62,976 nt of DNA from Chloroflexota bacterium (GTDB lineage: Bacteria > Chloroflexota > Anaerolineae > Anaerolineales > UBA4823), in contig JAKOUW010000215.1 of assembly GCA_029782365.1 (NCBI GenBank), positions 1-62,976 on the forward strand, read 5' to 3'. Of the stretch, positions 10,801 to 16,894 are shown piece after piece. Position 1 is the stretch's first letter; each line of letters opens with the position of its first letter. The notes under the pieces are model-generated. The model searched no databases. It saw only the letters and a program-made list of their open reading frames with translations, and was not told where the DNA came from. A program made the position numbers and the translations under genes.

Positions 10801-11010
10801 GTTGATCGAGATGTTGGGGCCGGTGCTGTTCCCGGCTGCCTGGCCTGAGCTGCTGGTGTTTTGAGTGGTGTTCGATGGGATGACGACAGGTGTGGCCGGC
10901 GGCCTGGTCAACTGCCGCACCAGCCAGTAACCACCGCCGATGGCTAATGCCAGCGCGCCGATTACCATGATCACGACTGCAATCAAGGGGATGTTGGACC
11001 GAGTTGTCAT
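4867..11010 (-). CDS. Alpha-2-macroglobulin family protein, membrane-anchored
   Basis: A bacterial alpha-2-macroglobulin of 2047 residues, about 400 longer than the E. coli YfhM protein. Residues 9-33 form one transmembrane anchor without a lipobox, followed by a Ser/Thr/Pro-rich linker, so the bulk should lie outside the membrane. Many Ig-like MG domains follow. A low-complexity stretch at about 1277-1327, rich in Ala, Met, Pro, Gln and Thr, sits where the protease-bait region belongs. The thioester motif is intact (FECTEQ, Cys1554 to Gln1557). Family members trap proteases through bait cleavage and thioester coupling. Many bacterial members sit beside pbpC; none is present here. AGGAGG lies 9 nt before the ATG. 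A TGCTATTCT extended -10 is visible upstream. Confidence 0.93.
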   Translation of the reverse strand: MTTRSNIPLIAVVIMVIGALALAIGGGYWLVRQLTRPPATPVVIPSNTTQNTSSSGQAAGNSTGPNISINLSEGKPSTALNVSASLPQIGGEPLSPDEIRAILDRLQPLQPGETDQVDFKLPGDPIPPPQPGSTLSQPFPVLSGTNASTPTVSSGPLQVLRYAPQGEVGVAPFINITFNQPMVPLGTLSDLAAQDVPVFVEPALPGIWRWLGTKTLTFSYDSQLIDRLPKATSYRVTIPAGTKSVTGGSLGQAVEWTFTTPPPTITSSYPNQTPQGLNPLMFIAFDQRIDPAAMLEMIEVSAGGQRINVTLASQTDIDADEQVKNLVKYTPESRWLAFKPNTALPSAASITVTVKPGAPSAEGPLTTKEAQSFGFSTYAALRVDSHNCSGADGACRPLEPLYINFNNPINGDVYTDTMLQVSPQIPGVSVNIYGSSLEIRGATRGQTEYTVTINKDLQDTFGQKLGHEERLTFRVGKADPVLVGPDQNFVTLDPATVGKKPVFSVYTINYSKLDVKIYAVQPSDWPAFKSYLQNWQSTNTNLQMPGRLVFDKSIGVESTPDNLTQVDISLGEYLDGKFGHFIVTVAPPKGLFQREEDIYWRTIHAWVQITQIGLDAFSDGDQMTVWASALKDGSPLAGVTITAGETRQQVTSGPDGVARLPIPSGATYLVASQNGDQAILPRNLSPWDSSGWQAQPTLDEMRWYVFDDRQMYRPGEEVHIKGWIRQIGGRQDGDVGLLGAGLSSVSYQLLSSQGNEITSGQASVNELGGFDFTLTLPTEVNLGAAQLILNAQGSFGSLYATTYYHSFQIQEFRRPEFEVTAREESSGPYFAGSSATLAVDAKYYAGGALPGADVTWQVTSAPSTYSPPNWPDFTFGEWKPWWDFGYGVMEKVGFYGGPSQPGETKTFSGKTDDSGSHYLKLDFDLTGKPQPVSIVANATVMDVNRQAWSSTTSLLVHPASLYVGLSSDRYFVERGTPLKVDFIVTDLDGNPVSDRPVTITAARMEWKYKKGTWSEEPVDMQTCSIGSAASPLTCTFQTPQGGSYLITAQVKDEQGRLNQSSFTRWVSGGQQPPARKVEQEKVTLIPNKQTYQPGDSAQILVQSPFSPAEGLLTVSRSGVLYTQRFHIEDGTAMLSIPIEEKYIPNLELQVDLVGAAPRTDDQGEKLPNTEPRPAYASGTLHLAIPPLQRTLKLQAVPEVPALAPGGQTTLNLTLLDAAGQPVPGAELAVVVVDEAILALSNYTQADPISVFYTDRPGYFDSVYSRASLVLANPQALVNQAQAARAADQALANTSMEKAAGAMPMALPAAQPTATASQADGHSAATAPIVVRANFNPLATFAPSVRTDGSGQATINVQLPDNLTRYRIMVVAVDESGKRFGQAETSLTARLPLMVRPSAPRFLNFGDKFELPVVLQNQTNEPLEVSLVARAANLDLAADPAVGGVGLKVTVPANQRIEVRFPASTQMAGTARLQVAAVSGDNADAATIDLPVYTPATTEAFATYGVLDEGAVAQPLLSPSNVFAQYGGLEVNTSSTALQALTDALLYLQSYPFECTEQLSSRILSVAALRDVLTAFKADGLPSPAEMQAAVDRDIQRLQGLQNYDGGFPYWRRGFDSIPFNTIHIAHALYRAQQKGFNVPNQMWEQVMSYLRDIENHYPAEYSKSTRWTLSAYALYVRNLMGEHDPDKAVRLIQEAGLENLSMEAIGWLWPVLQDAPNAAQQLQAVRTFVNNHVVETAGAANFVTSYDDQTYLLLSSDRRTDAILLDALISDNPNSDLIPKLVNGLLAHRTKGRWDNTQENVFVLLALDRYFNTYEAQTPDFVARLWLGNTYAASFQFQGRSTERQEVTIPMSYLTGGQTQTILLSKEGAGRLYYRLGLRYAPASLSVPALDMGFVVQRRYEALDDPADVSQDDSGVWHIRAGARVRVHLTMEADNRRYHVALVDPLPAGLEIINPDLAVSQSQPPSGADPMTRYRWWWWTWYEHQNLRDERAEAFTPLLWDGVYDYTYTARATTPGTFIVPPSKAEEMYSPEVFGRSSSDTVIVEDR

Positions 11011-11112
11011 AGGGAGAAGCCTCCTGCTAACAGAATAGCATAATTTGGCAGATGATGCCAGATTGAATTAATCATACCTGCGGCAGGGAACGCTGGCTTG
11101 ACAGGCGGTTGA

Positions 11113-11130
11113 CGAAAAGCTGACTTTTCG
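11113..11130. promoter_or_regulatory. Perfect 7-bp inverted repeat between divergent genes
   Basis: CGAAAAG, 4-nt spacer, CTTTTCG. It lies between the divergent alpha-2-macroglobulin gene and the first four-cysteine exported protein gene, about 100 nt from one start and 125 nt from the other. It could be an operator or a small hairpin; no family is recognised. Confidence 0.3.
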
Positions 11131-11254
11131 AGATGCCTACCATGAACACACAAGGGATGGTGTATTATTTTTAGAGTTTGATATACTTGAGTTATGATAT
11201 CGTAGTTATCCGGTTTTTCTCCGGATTGCTTCCACTCTCATCTAGGAGGTAAAT

Positions 11255-11710
11255 ATGAACCAACAAGCGAAAATCATTCTGGGCTTGATCTTTCTGGCTG
11301 TTATCATTGCCCTGCCGGTGTTGAGCTTGTGGGGCCGGGTGAGGGCTGCGACCGATGTGTTCGCCAGCCCGATCCAGGCAGGGTGTTACATCGCTGCCGC
11401 CGGAGACTGCCGTATCCATGTCGATCCTTTCACCATAGTATTAAATCCCGGTTCTAAGCTGGTGTATTTTTCACTCGTTGCCCAGCGGGTGGGTGGAGGG
11501 CAGACCGTGCTTTACAATTTCAAGCCGGACTTGAGCAACCCTGTGCCACTTTCCGGCAGCAGTTATTCCCCTTCGCTTGTCACTCAGGATTTCGGCGCAG
11601 TGTGCGGCAAATCTTACCAGATCTCCTTGCAAGGACAGGACACGCTCGATTCAAATGGATTGGTCATGGGCGGCACAGGTGTGTTCGCCTGCCCCAGCAG
11701 CCTGCCGTAA
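11255..11710 (+). CDS. Small four-cysteine exported protein, copy 1
   Basis: I do not recognise a named family. The 151-residue product has a hydrophobic N-terminal segment (about residues 6-27) ahead of WGRVRAATDVFASP, consistent with a signal peptide or anchor. The mature part has four cysteines in the patterns QAGCY, DCRIHV, AVCGKSY and VFACP, which could make two disulfides outside the membrane. It is clearly a paralogue of the next gene: FASPxQAGCY, FKPDxSNPxP, DFGAxCGxSY, LQGxDxLD and GGTGxFxCP are shared in the same order. AGGAGG lies 6 nt before the ATG. It is divergent from the alpha-2-macroglobulin gene. Function is unknown; the compact, strand-rich, disulfide pattern suggests a small binding or inhibitor-like domain, which is inference only. 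Confidence 0.8.
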   Translation: MNQQAKIILGLIFLAVIIALPVLSLWGRVRAATDVFASPIQAGCYIAAAGDCRIHVDPFTIVLNPGSKLVYFSLVAQRVGGGQTVLYNFKPDLSNPVPLSGSSYSPSLVTQDFGAVCGKSYQISLQGQDTLDSNGLVMGGTGVFACPSSLP

Positions 11711-11716
11711 CACCTG

Positions 11717-12220
11717 ATGAACCGGCGCGCCTCCCCACGCCTCTTGCGGCGCAGCCTCGCCTGGCTGGTCATTTTGTTCGCGGCTTTAAACCTGGGGTTT
11801 GAGCCTGCTGCACCTGCCGGGGCTGCGCCGGAAATATTTGCCAGTCCCGTCCAGGCTGGCTGCTACGTCTCCAGGCTGAACCAATGCAAGATTCATGTGG
11901 AGCCCTACACGATATACTTATCCCCAGGAGCCCATTTGGGGCTGTTCCAATTGGTAGCGACAGCGCAGGATACGGGTCGGCAATCAGTGGTGTATGATTT
12001 CAAGCCCGATATCAGCAATCCAGCCCCTTTCGCCAGCAGCACGTATGCTCCGTCGCCGGTGGCAAAGGATTTCGGCGCGCGCTGCGGCGTTTCCTATTCA
12101 CTTCAGCTGCAAGGGAAAGATTCCCTCGATACGTCTATTTTCGGCCTGGGTGGAACAGGCAAATTTACCTGCCCCACGCAGGTGGCTCACCTGCTTTATT
12201 TGCCAAAGGTTAACAAATGA
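11717..12220 (+). CDS. Small four-cysteine exported protein, copy 2
   Basis: Paralogue of the preceding protein, 6 nt downstream of its stop and probably translated from the same mRNA, as no good Shine-Dalgarno is seen. Residues about 13-37 form a signal peptide (RSLAWLVILFAALNLG then PAGAAPEIFASP). The four cysteines (QAGCY, QCKIHV, ARCGVSY, KFTCP) and the spacing between them match copy 1. Unlike copy 1 it has a C-terminal tail ending HLLYLPKVNK. A YLP-plus-basic-residue ending resembles tails I recall on other Anaerolineae exported proteins, but I cannot verify that here. No enzymatic motif is visible. The pair could have arisen by tandem duplication followed by gain or loss of the tail. 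Confidence 0.8.
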   Translation: MNRRASPRLLRRSLAWLVILFAALNLGFEPAAPAGAAPEIFASPVQAGCYVSRLNQCKIHVEPYTIYLSPGAHLGLFQLVATAQDTGRQSVVYDFKPDISNPAPFASSTYAPSPVAKDFGARCGVSYSLQLQGKDSLDTSIFGLGGTGKFTCPTQVAHLLYLPKVNK

Positions 12221-12318
12221 GCGCAACCGGATAGCAGGGCAGGGGAGAACTGGCGCTTCGGGGAACAGCGAAGATGAAAATTTCCCAAAAGCCTTTAAGC
12301 TACCGGAAAGATTCCATA

Positions 12319-12327
12319 TGCTATAAT
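12319..12327 (+). promoter_or_regulatory. Extended -10 promoter of the HNH gene
   Basis: TGCTATAAT, an extended -10 element, 22 nt before the GTG start at 12350. No convincing -35 is seen. Confidence 0.5.
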
Positions 12328-12349
12328 TCCCCAATTCAAGGAGCTGGTC

Positions 12350-12853
12350 GTGCTTACTCCGGTTTTGGTGCTCAATGCCAATTTTGAGCCAATCCATGTG
12401 TGCAATTCGAACCGGGCAATATCGCTGATTTTGACCGGAAAGGCAAGCCTGGTGATGAACGGGCGCGGTGAAATCCACACAGTCACCCGCATATACCCAC
12501 GCCCGACAATCATCCGCCTGACGCACATGATCCACCGGCCGCGGCACAGCATCAAGCTCACCAAGCGCGAAGTCATGCGCCGCGACCACTATACCTGCCA
12601 GTACTGCGGCCAGCGCTCCTCCAACCTGACGATCGATCATGTGCATCCCCGCCATCTGGGCGGCGAAACCATCTGGACAAACGTGGTCACTGCCTGCGCG
12701 CCGTGCAACCATCGCAAAGGCGCGCGCACCATCGAGCAAGCTCAGATGTCCCTGCTGCGCCTGCCTGCCGAGCCGCCGGCTTCGGCAATGTATTACTTCG
12801 GCCGCCACATCCCGGAAAACGAGGAGTGGATTCCTTTCATCGAAGGTTGGTAG
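12350..12853 (+). CDS. HNH endonuclease family protein
   Basis: A 167-residue member of the widespread small HNH family. Two zinc-binding CxxC pairs (Cys83/Cys86 in TCQYCG and Cys116/Cys119 in CAPCN) bracket the catalytic segment LTIDHVHPRHLGG (Asp96, His97), followed by W..NVVTACAPCNHRKG, which supplies the N of HNH. The start is GTG with AAGGAG 6 nt upstream. These housekeeping HNH proteins are common in bacterial chromosomes, often outside any restriction or phage context, and their substrate is generally unknown. It is transcribed convergently with the ABC permease gene, with 6 nt between stops. Confidence 0.9.
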   Translation: MLTPVLVLNANFEPIHVCNSNRAISLILTGKASLVMNGRGEIHTVTRIYPRPTIIRLTHMIHRPRHSIKLTKREVMRRDHYTCQYCGQRSSNLTIDHVHPRHLGGETIWTNVVTACAPCNHRKGARTIEQAQMSLLRLPAEPPASAMYYFGRHIPENEEWIPFIEGW

Positions 12854-12859
12854 CCGGGT

Positions 12860-14287
12860 TTAATGCCCCAAGATCAGTGTGACTGTATAAGGGGTGATAA
12901 ACGTCTCTACCAGGGCGGCTACGATAAATAAGGGGATAATCAGCGCCAGGAAGATGCGCATCCAATCGGCAAAAGCGCGCACGAAAGCCTCGCCGATGGA
13001 TTGGCCAGGTGTGCGCGTCACCAGGGTGGCGCCCAGACGTAGAATGATAGCGCCCGACAGGATGATGGCGGGAAACTCAAACAAGCCGTGGGGAAAGGCA
13101 AAGGCCAGTAAAAACTGCAGCGGCGAGATATTGGCCGCGGTTGCCAGTTGGGCAAAGAAACCGAACAAGGCTGTGGGCAGCATCAAAATCAACACACCAA
13201 TCACGCCGAAGGAAAAGATGCCCAAGGCGGTGGCGATGGCTACCACTCGCAGGTTGTGAAATATGATGTATCCGGATTCGGCCAGGCTGATCAGCCCCAT
13301 GCCGCGCAAGCCGCTGACCAGACCGTTGTCGAGCTGCTGGAGGCTGTTCAGGTTGAGGACCTGGCTGAAGTCGCCGATCTGGCGAGCGATATCCATGCCG
13401 ATCAACAGACCGGCCACCAGCAAGGCGGACATGACTACGATCGGTATGACCAGGCGTCTGAGTGTATGGCGGACTTCCGCCAGCCACTCAGAGAGGCTGT
13501 GAGCGCCGCCGACGAACGAAGAAACAAACACACGCAGGCTGTGGCGCAGGTTGATCGTGTCGATCTCACGGCCCAGCAGGTCTTCGCGGTTGAAGTGGGC
13601 GATGCCTGCCCGGATGAGCAGCGCGGCGACAATCGCCTCGCCGAAGATGATCCACCACAAAACGCTGAAGTTTGCCCAAAACATGACGATCGCCTCGCCC
13701 TGGATGAGCAGAGCCATCGGGATGACGATGAACGAAGACAGCAGGTTGGCAGCCCGCACCGAGGTAGTCTGGGTTGAAACGACCACCGCCCCGGAGACCA
13801 TTACCAGGGCCTGGACCGTGGTCAGCAAGATAATCTGCAGCAGAAAAACCGGGTCCACCGTCCAGTGTACATTGGCGTACACCCCTGCCAGGTAGGCAGC
13901 AATGCCCAGGTAGGCGCCAACTACCGGCGGGATCAACGAAGCCAACAGCTTGCCTAGGTAGAGCTGCCAGTCTTCCAGAGGGCTGGAGAGCAGCGGCTCG
14001 ATGCTGCGACGTTCAGACTCGCCGGCAAAGCTTTCGAGGGCGATCACCAACGACACGGTGATCGGGAAAAAACCCACAATCATCAACAGGAAAGGGATAA
14101 AGCGCTCGCCGACCAGGCTGGCGCCATATTGGCGCACAAATTTCATGGCTTCACCGGCGGTGTAATTCATCAGGCCAGGAAAAACCAGGGTTAAGATGAT
14201 GATGGGAGCGATGATGCGCCAGTCGCGGAACTGGTCACGCACTTCGCGATAGGTAATAATCAAGGCGGGGCGGAGTTGGTCTAACAT
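12860..14287 (-). CDS. ABC-2 type permease fused to a SpoIIM-like domain
   Basis: A 475-residue membrane protein with two recognisable halves. The N-terminal half (to about residue 235) is an ABC-2 permease: cytosolic start, TM1, then SFAGESERRSIEPLLSSPLE, the typical coupling segment of ABC-2 exporters, then several TMs. The C-terminal half resembles the stage II sporulation protein M family: long soluble loop, TM, then the conserved block LAFAFPHGLFEFPAIILSG and a closing TM pair. In most genomes SpoIIM-like proteins are separate polypeptides. The gene starts 5 nt after its ATPase partner, so the two form one exporter. The substrate is unknown. No sporulation gene is near, so a role in sporulation is not implied. 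Confidence 0.85.
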   Translation of the reverse strand: MLDQLRPALIITYREVRDQFRDWRIIAPIIILTLVFPGLMNYTAGEAMKFVRQYGASLVGERFIPFLLMIVGFFPITVSLVIALESFAGESERRSIEPLLSSPLEDWQLYLGKLLASLIPPVVGAYLGIAAYLAGVYANVHWTVDPVFLLQIILLTTVQALVMVSGAVVVSTQTTSVRAANLLSSFIVIPMALLIQGEAIVMFWANFSVLWWIIFGEAIVAALLIRAGIAHFNREDLLGREIDTINLRHSLRVFVSSFVGGAHSLSEWLAEVRHTLRRLVIPIVVMSALLVAGLLIGMDIARQIGDFSQVLNLNSLQQLDNGLVSGLRGMGLISLAESGYIIFHNLRVVAIATALGIFSFGVIGVLILMLPTALFGFFAQLATAANISPLQFLLAFAFPHGLFEFPAIILSGAIILRLGATLVTRTPGQSIGEAFVRAFADWMRIFLALIIPLFIVAALVETFITPYTVTLILGH

Positions 14288-14292
14288 AGGCC

Positions 14293-15219
14293 TCAGGATA
14301 CTTTTTCGGCTGCGCCCACGGCCTGCAGGTAGACTTTTTCCAGGCTGTGGGAGACTTCTTGCAGGCTTAACACCGGCAGGTTGTGCTCGACCAGGTGCTT
14401 GACCAGCAGGGGATTCAGGCGTTGGGGATCTTCGGCCAGGTAACTGAACCAGTCTGCGCCGTGCTGAGTGATTTTGATCGCCTCAGGCAGGTCGGATAGT
14501 TGGCCATTCAATGGGCAGGCCAGGTGCACTTCGTATTCAGCCGGGCCGAGCATTTTCAACTTGAGCTCTTCCGGCGAGCCCTGGGCGATGATCCGGCCGC
14601 GGCGGATGATGGCAATCTGGTCCGCCAGTTCTTCGGCTTCTGGCAGGTTGTGCGTACAGATGATGATCGTGCGGCGAGAGCTTTTGAGCTTGAGGATGGC
14701 ATTGCGCACCAAACGAGCCGATTCGGGGTCCATGGCGGAGGTAGGCTCATCCAACAGCAGTACAGCGGGATTGTGCATCAAGGCCCTGGCCAACGCCAGT
14801 TTCTGGCGCATGCCCTTGGAATACTCGCCGATGCGCCGTTTGCGCGCTTCGAATAAATCGAACTCCTGCAGCAGACGGTTGACCTGCTCTTGGCGGTCGC
14901 TGGCGGACATCTTATAAACGCGCCCGAAGAAATCCAGGTATTCGTCGGCTGGCATGCGCCCATACAGGCCGTGCATTTCGGTCAGCACGCCGACCACGGA
15001 GCGCACTTTAGCAGCCTGGGTGACAACATCATATCCCGCTACGTGCGCCCAGCCACTGGTCGGGCGCAGAACAGAGGTCAACATGCGCACGGTTGTCGTC
15101 TTGCCGGCCCCGTTGGGGCCAAGCAGAGCCAACACCTGTCCTTCCGACAGGTGAAGATTTATCCCATCCACGGCCAGCACGCTCTCAAACTGCTTGCTTA
15201 AGCCCTGGGTTTCGATCAT
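14293..15219 (-). CDS. ABC transporter ATP-binding protein
   Basis: An ABC ATPase of the ABC-2/drug-exporter class, partner of the permease just downstream. It shows Walker A GPNGAGKTT, signature YSKGMRQKLALARAL, Walker B VLLLDEPTSAMDP and switch His in ICTHN, plus a C-terminal extension of about 90 residues common in this class. I start it at ATG 15219 (MIETQGLSKQF), where homology begins and AAGGAGG lies just upstream, rather than at the in-frame codon 45 nt earlier. The product is 308 residues. Confidence 0.93.
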   Translation of the reverse strand: MIETQGLSKQFESVLAVDGINLHLSEGQVLALLGPNGAGKTTTVRMLTSVLRPTSGWAHVAGYDVVTQAAKVRSVVGVLTEMHGLYGRMPADEYLDFFGRVYKMSASDRQEQVNRLLQEFDLFEARKRRIGEYSKGMRQKLALARALMHNPAVLLLDEPTSAMDPESARLVRNAILKLKSSRRTIIICTHNLPEAEELADQIAIIRRGRIIAQGSPEELKLKMLGPAEYEVHLACPLNGQLSDLPEAIKITQHGADWFSYLAEDPQRLNPLLVKHLVEHNLPVLSLQEVSHSLEKVYLQAVGAAEKVS

Positions 15220-15269
15220 AATGCCTCCTTCTTTCGACCAGCCTGCTCCCCCCATTGGATGCATTCTTC

Positions 15270-16109
15270 TTATTGTGCGCTTTCTTCTTTGCGCTCTAAA
15301 GCCGCCGGGTGGGGGCGATGCCGCCAGTATAACCAGGCGGAGGCGAAAACGATCAACACCACCATAAAAGCCTGGTTGAAGTTGATGCCACCGATCTGGG
15401 AGGCATCCAGGCGCAGAAACTCTAAAAAGAAGCGCCCAAGTGGGTAGCCGATCAAATAAATCAGGAACAGGTCGCCGGTTTTCAGCCGTCCAGCGAAACG
15501 CCGTTCAACCCACAAAAGAAAGACCATATTGAGCAGGTTCCACAACGATTCATATAAAAACAGTGGATGGTAGGTGGCCTGATCGGCGTACTGCGGCAGG
15601 CGGTGGAACTGGTCGATGGTAATGGCCCACGGCAGATTGGTTGGGGCGCCGTAGAGCTCCTGATTGACGAAATTTCCCCAACGGCCAATCACCTGGCCGA
15701 GAGCCAGGGTGGGGGTGGCAATATCCACCCACAGGCCAAACGAGATTTTCTTGCGGCGAGTGTAGAAATACAGCGCCAGCAAGCCGCCGATGACCGCGCC
15801 CGGAATGCCCAGCCCGCCATTGCGCAGATTGAGCAGATCGAAGGGGTGCGTCAGGTAAAAGAAAGTGGTTTTGCCCTGCTCGATCATCGAGGGCGGTGGG
15901 GAGAAGACATGCCATAGGCGCGCTCCGACAATCCCGCCGATCAGCACCCAGATCAGCGCATCCCACACAATTTCTGAATCTAAGCCGCGTTTGCGCGCCC
16001 GGTAATCCGAGAAGAAAGCTGCCGCAATGGCGCCAGCCATCAAGATAATTCCGTAATAGGCGATAATCTGGGTTTCACCCCAATAAATACCAGTGGGACC
16101 AAAACTCAT
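15270..16109 (-). CDS. lgt: Prolipoprotein diacylglyceryl transferase
   Basis: Lgt moves diacylglycerol from phosphatidylglycerol to the lipobox cysteine of prolipoproteins, the first step of lipoprotein maturation, in the cytoplasmic membrane. The 279-residue protein shows about seven TM segments and the Lgt signature GRWGNFVNQELYG, with the conserved GARLWHV upstream and HPLFLYES downstream. It lies between a CDP-alcohol phosphatidyltransferase (15 nt upstream), which may supply its phospholipid substrate or a related lipid, and the ABC exporter genes. A lipoprotein candidate is encoded in this window (24557-26359). Confidence 0.95.
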   Translation of the reverse strand: MSFGPTGIYWGETQIIAYYGIILMAGAIAAAFFSDYRARKRGLDSEIVWDALIWVLIGGIVGARLWHVFSPPPSMIEQGKTTFFYLTHPFDLLNLRNGGLGIPGAVIGGLLALYFYTRRKKISFGLWVDIATPTLALGQVIGRWGNFVNQELYGAPTNLPWAITIDQFHRLPQYADQATYHPLFLYESLWNLLNMVFLLWVERRFAGRLKTGDLFLIYLIGYPLGRFFLEFLRLDASQIGGINFNQAFMVVLIVFASAWLYWRHRPHPAALERKEESAQ

Positions 16110-16124
16110 CTGCGACCTCCGAGC

Positions 16125-16763
16125 TTATTTGGAGCTGCGCGCCTGGCGGCGGACATCCCAAATGCGTTGAACTGCGGTGATGTTGCCCAGCACGGCGGTC
16201 ACCCAGATGCCCACCAGCGGGATATTGAAGACCAGAGAGGGAGCCAACACAATGTAGCGCTCGAAGCGGGTCAAAATGCCAATCTTGGTATCCATGCCGA
16301 GTGATTGGCCGCGGGCGCGCACATAAGAGACCAGCACGGAGCCTGCCGCCGCCAGGTATACGCCAGCGGCTGCGAGCCAGTCGCCGTGTTGGACATAGTG
16401 AAACAGCAGACCGCCAAAGATGACCAGCTCAGAGTAACGATCGGTCACCGAATCCACGAAAGCGCCAAAATTGCTTGATTCGCCGCGCAAGCGGGCCATG
16501 GTGCCATCCAGGGCATCGAAGGCGCCCATGACAAAGACGATCAGGCCGCCAATGGTCATCTGCCCCTGGGCCAGGAAGTACGCCCCAATGGCGTTGCCGA
16601 TCAACCCGGTCAAGGTCATCATGTTGGGCGTAAAACCGATGCGGTTGAAGATCTTCGCCGCTGGCTCGGTAATTCCTTTGAGGCGGACACGTAAAGTATC
16701 CGTCAGTGTCATTGGGGTTTTCTTGTCCGTCGCGCTTTCCAAGTGTGCGTACCAACCTTTCAT
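16125..16763 (-). CDS. CDP-alcohol phosphatidyltransferase
   Basis: A phospholipid head-group transferase. The complete family motif is seen: DALDGTMAR, eight residues, G, three residues, D, three residues, D (ending FVDSVTDR), which binds the metal and CDP-diacylglycerol. About six TM segments surround it. It could be a phosphatidylglycerophosphate or phosphatidylinositol-phosphate synthase; the motif does not separate them. I use ATG 16763; the codon just before it is TTG and could also start. It is the first gene of a probable operon with lgt and the ABC exporter, driven by the promoter at 16850-16878. Confidence 0.9.
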   Translation of the reverse strand: MKGWYAHLESATDKKTPMTLTDTLRVRLKGITEPAAKIFNRIGFTPNMMTLTGLIGNAIGAYFLAQGQMTIGGLIVFVMGAFDALDGTMARLRGESSNFGAFVDSVTDRYSELVIFGGLLFHYVQHGDWLAAAGVYLAAAGSVLVSYVRARGQSLGMDTKIGILTRFERYIVLAPSLVFNIPLVGIWVTAVLGNITAVQRIWDVRRQARSSK

Positions 16764-16849
16764 CAAAGATCACACAAAACATCTAAAGCCGCCAGCGAGA
16801 GCATTCTGGCAAAAGTCCCAGAATTTGCGCTTACCAGCCGGCTGTCTGT

Positions 16850-16878
16850 ATGCTATCGTATCGAGGGGGGGTTGTCAA
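16850..16878 (-). promoter_or_regulatory. Sigma-70 type promoter for the phosphatidyltransferase-lgt-ABC run
   Basis: On the minus strand: TTGACA at 16878-16873, a 17-nt spacer rich in C, then TAGCAT at 16855-16850. It lies about 87 nt before the ATG at 16763 and just after the end of ftsK. Confidence 0.6.
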
Positions 16879-16894
16879 GGTGCAGGCAGTTGTC

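Noticed and set aside
12350..12853. HNH gene as part of a restriction or defence island
   Set aside because: No methylase, helicase, integrase or other defence gene is near; this small HNH family is common in ordinary chromosomal settings.
15220..15264. Longer start of the ABC ATPase
   Set aside because: The extra 15 codons precede the homology start and cover the strong AAGGAGG that serves ATG 15219.
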